Origin: Methylococcaceae bacterium | GTDB lineage: Bacteria > Pseudomonadota > Gammaproteobacteria > Methylococcales > Methylomonadaceae | Direction of reading: 5' to 3' | NCBI GenBank assembly: GCA_030699345.1 | Contig: JAUYMX010000559.1 | Span: forward strand, 1-7,567 | DNA: 7,567 nt | Shown here: piece by piece, positions 1-6,357 of the stretch | Layout of the letters: each line of letters starts with the position of its first letter | How positions within the stretch are numbered: the stretch's first letter is position 1 | Translations under genes and position numbers: made by a program | Notes under the pieces: model-generated | The model's input: the letters and a program-made list of their open reading frames with translations, nothing else | Databases searched by the model: none | What the model was told of the DNA's origin: nothing

Positions 1-1360
1 CGAAGAAGGGGATCAACCAGCTCAAGGCAATCGCCAAGGTGCTGTGAATAGCAAAATCAACGCCCAAGTATTGGCTGTGGGTGATGTTACTGGTGTAGTA
101 GCCCATGAACACTTGGTAGCCAACCCAGGCCATCACCGTTAACGGCAGCAGTATTTCGGCGAGGCGCATGGTTTTTAAAAACATTCGTTGTGCTAAGTTG
201 CCGGGATTGGCTAAAGCCTCGCGCACGGCCAGCGCACTTTGGTCGCGGATAATTTTTTCAGCCTGTTCGCGAATTGGCGCCAATTGCTGCCTGATTGGGG
301 CGGCTGGCATACCGAGTTGATTAGCGTTGCTGATAAATTCATCCAGGGCATCATCAAGCCTGCTTTGCGCCCAGGAATCCCAAAGCACAATTTGATTCAT
401 TGATGGATGGGTAATCAAATCGGCAGTGTGCTCGGCATAATAATTAGCTGCTTGCTGTATTGGCCAAACAAATCCTTGCCGCAGGAGTTTGGCAGAGTGC
501 TGCCATTGCTGTTGCCATATTCCAGGCAATTGCTGAGCGGCGTTATCTTCACCAAGTTTCGACACGATCTGTTGCAGGCGCTGTGCGAGTTCTTGTGTGC
601 GAACTTGCAGCCCGCGTTGTTCGAGTTGTTCGATGGTGTGCTGGGTTGCCAGCGTTACTAGGGTTGACTTTAATGACTCGAACTCATCGTTTGGGGACAC
701 TGGATCGCAGATGGTTTTGAAGATGATCGGCTCATTAAAACCGGCTTGCTGCAGTTGCTGAATGAAGTCTTGATATTGCTCGCTTCGGCCTCTATCCCAC
801 TGATTAAACACAAACAGCCAGGCATGTTTACCGCCCTCGGCAAGCAAGAGCCGCCAGGCTTTGTTGTCGCGATAACGTTCGGGACTCACCACATAAATCA
901 GTACATCGATGTGCGGCAGCCATTGTAAGACTTGGTGTTTGTTAGTTTGCTCGGTGCTGTCAATATCGGGCATGTCAATCCAAACGATGTGTTGGCTGGT
1001 GTCATCCTGATGTGCCGCGATATTGACTTGGTCGATAGGGAATTGCGCAGGCAGATGTTGTAGCGTCACCGCTTGGTGATGGTACAAGGTGACTTCTCTG
1101 GACGTAGGACGTTCCACACCCGCTTTGGCGATAGCTTTACCAGCCAAGCGATTGAGTAACGAGCTTTTACCGACGCCGGTGCCGCCCATAAAAGCCACGA
1201 TCAACGGTCTGGACTGACCAAGATCAAATAATGCGGCGGGTGCTTGCAGTTCAACATCGCTGATAGTCTGCAAGCTATCTTGATTGATCCAGCTGGCCGC
1301 TAAAGCTTGTTCAGCCCAGCGTTGGGCGTTGTTAAGTAAATCAGAGTAATCGTAAGCCAT
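1..1360 (-). CDS. Membrane-anchored dynamin/Era-like GTPase, second gene of a GTPase pair (C-terminus cut by window edge)
   Basis: The frame is open without a stop from ATG at 1358-1360 to the window edge (453 codons), so the C-terminus is missing. The GTP-binding domain fills about residues 50-200. It has G1 GGTGVGKSS (59-67), a likely G2 threonine in RPTS (T86), G3 DMPDID (129-134) and G4 NQWD (186-189). The G3 motif has Asp where DxxG GTPases carry Gly. A long Gln-rich, probably helical/coiled-coil region (240-390) follows. Then come two hydrophobic stretches, about 402-422 and 436 to the edge, likely transmembrane helices, so the protein should sit at the inner membrane with its G domain in the cytoplasm. 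The start overlaps the stop of the upstream GTPase gene by 20 bases, implying one operon and translational coupling; no strong Shine-Dalgarno is visible. The GTPase assignment is firm, but subfamily and cellular role are not established. The layout recalls bacterial dynamin-like pairs, which is inference. Confidence 0.88.
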   Translation of the reverse strand, partial: MAYDYSDLLNNAQRWAEQALAASWINQDSLQTISDVELQAPAALFDLGQSRPLIVAFMGGTGVGKSSLLNRLAGKAIAKAGVERPTSREVTLYHHQAVTLQHLPAQFPIDQVNIAAHQDDTSQHIVWIDMPDIDSTEQTNKHQVLQWLPHIDVLIYVVSPERYRDNKAWRLLLAEGGKHAWLFVFNQWDRGRSEQYQDFIQQLQQAGFNEPIIFKTICDPVSPNDEFESLKSTLVTLATQHTIEQLEQRGLQVRTQELAQRLQQIVSKLGEDNAAQQLPGIWQQQWQHSAKLLRQGFVWPIQQAANYYAEHTADLITHPSMNQIVLWDSWAQSRLDDALDEFISNANQLGMPAAPIRQQLAPIREQAEKIIRDQSALAVREALANPGNLAQRMFLKTMRLAEILLPLTVMAWVGYQVFMGYYTSNITHSQYLGVDFAIHSTLAIALSWLIPFF

Positions 1361-3080
1361 GGCGTTTTTCTTTAAGTTGGGCTTCTGCCGCCTGGAGTTG
1401 TTCAGGGGAAATGTTGAAGTTCATCGTCGAAGACACAGTCGCGGGCAGCTGTTTTAAGTTTTCACGCAGGCAGTTGATAAATAACGTTTGTTTTACGGTA
1501 TTCAACTGCTGTTGTTTGAGTTCGCGTTCTACTTTACCCATATAGCTGCCGATAGCGCTTTCGGTCAGTAACGACGTAACAGTAAACATCGCCGGGGCAA
1601 TGATCAAATCGTGTAAACCCACGCCACCGGTATTGAGCGCTAGTGCAATAGCCGCCGCATCAGCGGTAACGCGGGTTGCACGCAGACTATTGAGCGCCAG
1701 CGGTTGTTTTTGTAACTGTTGATATAAGCGGTGCGCGGCATTTTCCACGTCTTGTTGAAAATCCACATGATAGTTTTTTGCGGCATCATCAAATTCGTGC
1801 AACAACCTGTGTTTTTGATTGCGCAGTACGCTGGAGAGCTGTTGCCACCACTGATTTTGACGGCTCTGCTCAGTTTCATCCAACAACTGATCCGCCAACT
1901 GAATCAATAAATGCTCAGCAATTTGTTTGAGCAATGCCAGTTCATGGCTGCTATTGGCAAGATGCAGGCGTTTTCGTCCCAGCTTCATCATTTGCCTCAC
2001 CGGCCAAGTCAGAATTTTGCGCGTACTGGCCAGCACCCCAGCTAGACCGGGTATTTCCAGCAGGTTTAACAGTTCTGCCAGCGCATATTGAAAGGTCTCA
2101 TAATGATGCGGGTGATCGAGAAAGTTCTGTTGATATGAGAGTAAAGCCTGTTCAATGCTTTGCTCAATCAAGTCATGCCAGTGCTGTAAGGCCTGGTGTT
2201 CAGCAAGCACCGGCTCCAGCCAACTTGGCCAGTATTTTTGCAGGTATTCTTGCTCTAAGCGCGCCTGTTTTTTTCTTGTCGAGGTCTTAGCGATGCGCTG
2301 CAGCAGCTCTTGCCCATGTTCTGGTAAGACGGGTAAGCCAAGTTGTTTTTGATAATACAGCGGCATAATTTCAGGCACGGCATCGCTTCTGGTCTGTTGC
2401 CATTTCTCTTGTAGCGATCGGATAAGCACGGCTTCCGAGCCTTCTACCAGTTTATTCAAACAAATCAGGGTGGGCTGGTTTAACGCCTCAAGCACAGCCA
2501 TCGCCTCCCAAACTGATTGATCCGCGTATTTTTCTTTACTGACCACCAGAATGATGACATCCGCCAACGCAATAGTTCTGAGTACACCTTCCCGGTAATT
2601 GGCGGCGTCGATCGAATCAAAATCAGGGCTATCCCATAAGACACAAGGCGGCAAGAGAGCGGAGCCAATGGGGTTTTCGCTTAATGAGTAACAATCGAAA
2701 CGGTCGCGGCTGAGTTGTGCAGGCAGCAGTTGTTGAAACCGACCAAAATAGCGCTGTAAGCTTTGACAGTCTTGTGTCGTTAGCCAGTTACAAAATCCCT
2801 GGGGATGCACGGTATAGCCTGCCAACGGGCTCACGCCAGCTATTTGGCTGTTTAACAGCACGTTAACCAACGAGCTTTTTCCCGCTTGGGTTGGGCCGAT
2901 CACCGCAATTTGCAGGGGCAACCCTGGTTCGATAGACAGCAGCTTGCCTTTACGCAAAAACGCTTCGGCCAACAGCAATTGATCTATGCGCTGTTGATAC
3001 TGAACGGCGATGATTTCATTACCCGGCTGATTAGCAACCAACTGGTAACGCTGTTGTAACGATAGGATAAATTCCAGCAT
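1341..3080 (-). CDS. Dynamin/Era-like GTPase, first gene of a GTPase pair
   Basis: This 579-residue protein is counted from ATG at 3080. The N-terminal helix precedes a G domain with G1 GPTQAGKSS (62-70), a G2 threonine in GYTVHP (T90), G3 DSPDFDS (150-156) and a G4-like NKLV (209-212). G4 lacks the usual Asp that reads the guanine base, and G3 has Asp in place of Gly. The rest is mainly predicted helix. It has hydrophobic patches near 338-359 and 471-507 that could insert into membrane, but no clear transmembrane helix. The frame stays open upstream, with further starts at ATG 3113, ATG 3146 and GTG 3149. I prefer 3080 because the extra 23 residues look non-domain, a -10-like sequence lies inside them, and none of the starts has a good ribosome site. 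The TGA at 1343-1341 lies inside the next GTPase gene. Function is unknown; membrane remodelling or a heteromeric partner role is inferred from the pairing. Confidence 0.87.
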   Translation of the reverse strand: MLEFILSLQQRYQLVANQPGNEIIAVQYQQRIDQLLLAEAFLRKGKLLSIEPGLPLQIAVIGPTQAGKSSLVNVLLNSQIAGVSPLAGYTVHPQGFCNWLTTQDCQSLQRYFGRFQQLLPAQLSRDRFDCYSLSENPIGSALLPPCVLWDSPDFDSIDAANYREGVLRTIALADVIILVVSKEKYADQSVWEAMAVLEALNQPTLICLNKLVEGSEAVLIRSLQEKWQQTRSDAVPEIMPLYYQKQLGLPVLPEHGQELLQRIAKTSTRKKQARLEQEYLQKYWPSWLEPVLAEHQALQHWHDLIEQSIEQALLSYQQNFLDHPHHYETFQYALAELLNLLEIPGLAGVLASTRKILTWPVRQMMKLGRKRLHLANSSHELALLKQIAEHLLIQLADQLLDETEQSRQNQWWQQLSSVLRNQKHRLLHEFDDAAKNYHVDFQQDVENAAHRLYQQLQKQPLALNSLRATRVTADAAAIALALNTGGVGLHDLIIAPAMFTVTSLLTESAIGSYMGKVERELKQQQLNTVKQTLFINCLRENLKQLPATVSSTMNFNISPEQLQAAEAQLKEKRHGLRLL

Positions 3081-3094
3081 ACATGGTGGCTGAG

Positions 3095-3107
3095 GGTTAT
3101 AATAACC
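3095..3107. promoter_or_regulatory. 13-base palindrome with back-to-back -10-like elements
   Basis: GGTTATAATAACC is a perfect palindrome around one central base. On the plus strand it contains TATAAT (3098-3103). On the minus strand it reads TATTAT (3104-3099), preceded at 16 bases by TAAACA (3126-3121), a 4/6 match to -35. It lies between the divergent lipoprotein and GTPase genes if the GTPase starts at 3080. The plus-strand -35 region is poor. It could be a bidirectional promoter core or a small operator. This is a pattern call only. Confidence 0.3.
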
Positions 3108-3187
3108 TTGCATTTTACTTTGTTTAGTAATTTGGCGTATTAACATCACAACAACAATAAATACTCACCGGGACCTGTACTTAACTT

Positions 3188-3191
3188 GAGG
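3188..3191 (+). promoter_or_regulatory. Shine-Dalgarno of the lipoprotein gene
   Basis: GAGG ends 8 bases before ATG 3200 but only 2 bases before ATG 3194. The spacing selects 3200 as the start, giving a protein beginning MKKLSALL. Confidence 0.65.
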
Positions 3192-3199
3192 TTATGTTT

Positions 3200-3640
3200 A
3201 TGAAAAAACTCTCCGCCCTCCTGCTTGTTATCGCGTCACTCGCCTTGGTTGCGTGTGGAAAAGGCGAACAAATCAACGGTCATAATACGAATACCGCTTA
3301 CAAATCGATAAGAATGATAAAAAATCGTTTGCCGGCTGATAATCGTATCGAATATGAAGTTTCATTCTGGACTATCCGTGATTCCATCAAAGATGATGGT
3401 GAATTTTTGTCCACAGTGGACGGCAAAAATCCGCAACAAATTGTTGAATTAGGTAAAGAATTTTATCAAAAACGTAAAGCGTCCGGATTTAAGGAATACG
3501 AGCAGTATGCAACTTGGGAAGAAATGATTGCCAAATTCGGTAAAGAAAGAATTGAGCAAGACCGGTCTAAAAGTAAAAATAAAAAGGACCAAGTCGACTC
3601 TTCACGCGACAACGTGATGTACAAACTCGACAACATTTAA
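3200..3640 (+). CDS. Small outer-membrane-type lipoprotein, function unknown
   Basis: This is a 146-residue secreted lipoprotein. The N-terminus has two lysines, a hydrophobic core (LSALLLVIASLAL) and a lipobox LVAC with the lipidated Cys at residue 19. Gly at the +2 position, not Asp, favours sorting to the outer membrane. The mature part is hydrophilic, Lys-rich and soluble, with a highly charged tail (KSKNKKDQ) and no catalytic motif I recognise. The region around NRLPADNRIEYEVSF and later GKNPQQIVEL loosely recalls small DUF6694-type lipoproteins, but I am not sure of that. It is the only plus-strand gene, divergent from the GTPase pair and convergent with the DUF2959 gene. It looks more AT- and Lys-rich than its neighbours. 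An alternative start two codons upstream (3194) would leave too short a gap to the Shine-Dalgarno. It has its own strong terminator, so it is probably monocistronic. Confidence 0.85.
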   Translation: MKKLSALLLVIASLALVACGKGEQINGHNTNTAYKSIRMIKNRLPADNRIEYEVSFWTIRDSIKDDGEFLSTVDGKNPQQIVELGKEFYQKRKASGFKEYEQYATWEEMIAKFGKERIEQDRSKSKNKKDQVDSSRDNVMYKLDNI

Positions 3641-3650
3641 TTGTTCTACA

Positions 3651-3676
3651 GCAGGGTGCGTCCGTACCCTGCTTTT
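3651..3676 (+). terminator. Rho-independent terminator of the lipoprotein gene
   Basis: The stem is GCAGGGTGC (3651-3659) with GTACCCTGC (3664-3672), nine pairs including one G-U, around a four-base loop. A TTTT run (3673-3676) follows. It lies 10 bases after the lipoprotein stop. The T run reaches into the stop codon (3677-3675) of the convergent DUF2959 gene. On the minus strand no U tract follows the stem, so there it would work less well. Confidence 0.85.
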
Positions 3677-4334
3677 ATCGCCCAGACAGGGCTTTTTGAC
3701 TGCCTAAAGCGGCGACAAATTGACTAGCCTCAGTAATAGTAAGCTCCATTGCCTGAATCAGCTGAGAAATATCCACACCAATTTCAATAAACTCGTGCCG
3801 TAATGCCGCAATCGCTTGGGCATTGAGATTATGTTTAAGATACAGCACCTGATCCTTGAACGCCGCCAGTACCGGTTGAATTTTCGACTCGGCGCGTTGC
3901 ATGGCACGAATTAACCGGACATAGTTTTGCCGAGCCATTTTTAATTGTTGACGACTGCTGTTACGCAAGGCACGATTGGTATATTCATTCAGTTCGTTTT
4001 CCCATTCCACAAACAGCGCTTCGCTGACTTCCTCTATCGCTCTAATTCTATTACTCACCGACTCTGACTTAGCGCAACAAAATTGATACTGCCTGTTGAG
4101 CAAGTTGTACTTGTGTTCCATCGGTGTGTCATTGACATGCACCAAGCTTTTAAAGCGTTCCAGCGCGTCCTGAAATTCATCGCGCGTTTCTTGCAATCCA
4201 GTACAGGCCTGTTCCACATGCGCCACGACAATGTTGCGCTTAGAATCACCGATAGATTCCCGCGCCTGGTAATAGGCCGTCCGGAATTTTTTGGCTAGAA
4301 ATCGGCTGATTAAATTAAATGCGTCTTCGGCCAT
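3675..4334 (-). CDS. DUF2959-family coiled-coil protein without the usual lipoprotein signal
   Basis: The 219-residue protein matches what I know of the DUF2959 family. It has the AYYQARESIG...KRNIVVAHVEQA opening, the charged central helices with EALFVEWENEL (about 108-118), SRQQLKMARQNY, and the well-conserved RAMQRAESKIQPVLAAFKDQ (about 144-163) before LKHNLNAQAI. It is almost wholly helical and likely forms a long coiled coil. Typical members begin with a lipobox directly before the AYY segment. Here the N-terminus is instead MAEDAFNLISRFLAKKF, and an in-frame TAA at 4352-4350 rules out an upstream start. The protein is therefore probably cytoplasmic or peripheral. The ATG overlaps the end of the upstream kinase gene by 25 bases, which suggests coupled translation. 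The family's molecular function is unknown. Confidence 0.85.
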   Translation of the reverse strand: MAEDAFNLISRFLAKKFRTAYYQARESIGDSKRNIVVAHVEQACTGLQETRDEFQDALERFKSLVHVNDTPMEHKYNLLNRQYQFCCAKSESVSNRIRAIEEVSEALFVEWENELNEYTNRALRNSSRQQLKMARQNYVRLIRAMQRAESKIQPVLAAFKDQVLYLKHNLNAQAIAALRHEFIEIGVDISQLIQAMELTITEASQFVAALGSQKALSGR

Positions 4335-4888
4335 GAATTTGTCTGCGAGTTAATGATGTGAATGTTAAACGCTGCGTCTTGCACAGCTGTATAAAATGCA
4401 TTGTCGATTGTACCCAATTCTGTCAGTGCCGCTAAGCTCAAGCCAGGTTGAATTGTGGCAGATTTGACTAAAACCAAATCACTAGCGGATAGCGCGCTGG
4501 CCAACCAAGCTGCCAGGCTGTCTGAGGTAATGTCCCAACTAGCCGTTATTCCTGCATTGTCTAATTCTTTGATGTCCGGCGACCAGAGCAGTATTTCCCC
4601 GGTAGTCGCTTTGGCTTTTATTGCAGTGACTGATTCTGCGATGACGAACCGGCTTTTCAGCCCGTTGATCAGCAGCGCCATTTGCTGCATCGCCAGCAAA
4701 GCCATGACATGGGCGGTACGATCATCAAATTGCCAGCGAAGTTGTGCCATTCTGACCTGATCGGCAAATACCCCACCACCCGGCACAATCACCACTGAGT
4801 CGTTTTGGTAGTGTTGTTCTATGTGCTGCAAACAATCAAGCAACGTACCGGATTGCTCCAGGCTGCCGCCTAATTTAACTACGATCAC
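4310..4888 (-). CDS. Small amino-acid-kinase-superfamily protein, MfnE-like (probable methylofuran/C1 cofactor kinase)
   Basis: This is a 192-residue amino-acid kinase fold. K5 lies in the phosphate-binding KLGGSL (5-10). PGGGVFADQVR (36-46) is the glycine loop, DDR sits at 55-57, SWDITSDSLAAWLA (117-130) is the most diagnostic stretch, and DLVLVKS (137-143) the nucleotide-side strand. Acetylglutamate, aspartate and UMP kinases are longer and differ at the SWDITSDS segment. That segment recalls MfnE, the archaeal kinase that makes the diphosphate of aminomethylfuran in methanofuran synthesis, and related proteins of bacterial methylotrophs. The start is GTG (4888-4886), which overlaps the pabB stop by 14 bases. 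The TAA overlaps the DUF2959 start by 25 bases. The middle position in this tight trio suggests co-expression with pABA supply. Kinase superfamily membership is firm; the furan substrate is inferred. Confidence 0.83.
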   Translation of the reverse strand: MIVVKLGGSLEQSGTLLDCLQHIEQHYQNDSVVIVPGGGVFADQVRMAQLRWQFDDRTAHVMALLAMQQMALLINGLKSRFVIAESVTAIKAKATTGEILLWSPDIKELDNAGITASWDITSDSLAAWLASALSASDLVLVKSATIQPGLSLAALTELGTIDNAFYTAVQDAAFNIHIINSQTNSWPKTHLI

Positions 4889-6260
4889 TGCTTTGCAATT
4901 GCTTCAATAGATTCAGCATTGCGGCTGCTTTATCGAAGCATTCTTGATATTCTTCTTCCATCACTGAATCATTGACGATGCCGCCGCCCGCCCAAAAGCG
5001 AATAGTTCCGGCTGAATGCACGAGTGTTCTTATTGCGATATTGGTATCCATATTGCCATCGAAACCAATGTAACCGATGGCACCGCAGTAAACACCGCGA
5101 CGATGTGGTTCCAATTCTTCGATAATTTCCATGGAGCGAATTTTAGGCGCGCCGGTGATGGAGCCGCCGGGAAAGCAACTTCTTAACAAATCCAGGGCTT
5201 GTTTGTCTGCCGCTAACTCGCCTGTCACCGTGCTGACCAGGTGATGCACGGTCGCATAGCTTTCTACATCAAACAGCACCGGCACTTTAACCGAACCGCT
5301 TTTGCAGGTTTTACTGATGTCGTTGCGCAGCAAATCGACAATCATCAGGTTTTCCGCGCGATCTTTTTTGCTGTGTTGCAAATTGAGTGAGTACTGCTGA
5401 TCTTCAGCATCGTTAAGCCCGCGCGGCCGTGTGCCTTTGATGGGTTTGGTTTCAACCACACCATTGGTCAGCTTCAAAAAGCGCTCCGGCGATGAGCTTA
5501 ATATTTGCACGTCAGGAGTTGTGAGGTAGCAACTAAATGGCGCAGCATTAAGCTTACGCAGCGCCTGATATGCAACCCATGGATCACCGTCGCAAGGCGC
5601 AACAAAACGCTGTGCAAGGTTGACTTGATAGCAATCGCCTTCTCTTAAATATTGTTTAATCTTATTAAAGGCTGTCGAGTACGCCTGTTTATCCATGTTG
5701 GCTGTCACTGGCCCCAACACTTTGAAATCAGTATGCGCAGGCTCGACAGGCTGCCGGCTAAATTGGTTCTGCAACATTTGCCACGTTGCTTCATCGCAGT
5801 GCTGAGCCACCAGATGCGTGGTTTGCTGCTGATGATCAACCACTACTGCCCAGTCATAAATGCCAACGGCCATTTCGGGGATATGTTCGGCATCTTCGGC
5901 AAGTGCGGGAAGTTTTTCTAAACGCCGCGCCAAGTCATAAGAAAAATAGCCAATTGCACCGCCATTAAATGGCAAGTCATGAGCTTCACGGCTGTAGCCT
6001 GCCAGTTGTTGTTTAACCAATTCGAAAGGATCAGCGCCGAACGTTTGGGTAACGCCATCACGAGTAATTTGTGTAATGTCACCTTGAGTCACTAAAGTAC
6101 AACGTGGTTCGGCAGCCATTATGTCGTAGCGGCCCTGTTTGCAGCTGGGATAACCACTGTCAAGAAATACGGCCCATGGCTGGCTGGCGATAACAGAAAA
6201 TAGCGTCGCGCTATCTTGAAAATACGGCAACGAGCATAAACGTTGAGTCGATGAGGGCAT
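4875..6260 (-). CDS. pabB: Aminodeoxychorismate synthase component I
   Basis: PabB converts chorismate plus ammonia to 4-amino-4-deoxychorismate, the precursor of p-aminobenzoate, in the cytoplasm with a PabA glutaminase partner. The 461-residue length is normal. The N-terminal domain (about 1-150) includes LDSG (33-36) and GGAIGYFSYDLAR (100-112). The chorismate-binding domain follows with GDCYQVNLAQ (208-217), SPERF (257-261), PIKGTRPRG (273-281), ENLMIVDLLRND (303-314), FPGGSITGAPK (363-373), MDTNIAIRT (404-412) and WAGGGIV (423-429). Lysine 275 in PIKGT is the PabB nucleophile; anthranilate synthase TrpE has PIAGT. ATG 6260 is used because the first domain begins within a few residues, although no clear Shine-Dalgarno is visible. 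It is the first gene of an overlapping trio with the MfnE-like kinase and the DUF2959 gene. No pabA or pabC is in the window. Confidence 0.96.
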   Translation of the reverse strand: MPSSTQRLCSLPYFQDSATLFSVIASQPWAVFLDSGYPSCKQGRYDIMAAEPRCTLVTQGDITQITRDGVTQTFGADPFELVKQQLAGYSREAHDLPFNGGAIGYFSYDLARRLEKLPALAEDAEHIPEMAVGIYDWAVVVDHQQQTTHLVAQHCDEATWQMLQNQFSRQPVEPAHTDFKVLGPVTANMDKQAYSTAFNKIKQYLREGDCYQVNLAQRFVAPCDGDPWVAYQALRKLNAAPFSCYLTTPDVQILSSSPERFLKLTNGVVETKPIKGTRPRGLNDAEDQQYSLNLQHSKKDRAENLMIVDLLRNDISKTCKSGSVKVPVLFDVESYATVHHLVSTVTGELAADKQALDLLRSCFPGGSITGAPKIRSMEIIEELEPHRRGVYCGAIGYIGFDGNMDTNIAIRTLVHSAGTIRFWAGGGIVNDSVMEEEYQECFDKAAAMLNLLKQLQSSDRS

Positions 6261-6311
6261 TGAGTATGTTTGGGGAGAGTTAAAACGATAAGCTTAGAAG
6301 CGGCGAGTGAT

Positions 6312-6331
6312 GGGCATTAAAAATAATGCCC
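6312..6331. repeat. Perfect 8-bp inverted repeat in the beta-propeller/pabB gap
   Basis: GGGCATTA (6312-6319) pairs with TAATGCCC (6324-6331) around a four-base loop. It lies in the 97-base gap after the beta-propeller stop and before pabB. No U tract follows on either strand, so it is not a standard intrinsic terminator. It could be a 3'-end stabiliser, a weak terminator or an operator-like site. I see no convincing sigma-70 promoter in the rest of the gap. Confidence 0.5.
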
Positions 6332-6357
6332 TTCGCATATCTTAAATCTTGGCGGCG

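Noticed and set aside
407..928. Plus-strand open frames at 407-661, 460-720 and 746-928
   Set aside because: They lie antisense to an uninterrupted 453-codon GTPase frame with clear motifs. Their translations show no domain and are compositionally odd.
1934..2352. Plus-strand frames inside the first GTPase gene
   Set aside because: They are antisense to the GTPase helical region, with no ribosome site or recognisable domain.
1..3080. A named anti-phage or LeoABC-type system
   Set aside because: Only two GTPases are visible, with no nuclease, toxin or partner gene known from such systems and no mobile-element context, so the claim cannot be supported.
3081..3149. N-terminal extension of the first GTPase to GTG 3149 or ATG 3146
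   Set aside because: The residues look non-domain, no ribosome site is visible, and it would leave only about 50 bases for two divergent promoters. It is not excluded.
4875..4888. Possible frameshift joining pabB to the kinase as one fusion protein
   Set aside because: Both proteins are complete at this junction. The kinase begins at its natural KLGGS start and PabB ends at its normal length, so a 14-base overlap of separate genes explains it.
4875..6260. Anthranilate synthase TrpE instead of PabB
   Set aside because: The motif is PIKGT with the PabB lysine, not PIAGT, and no trp genes are nearby.
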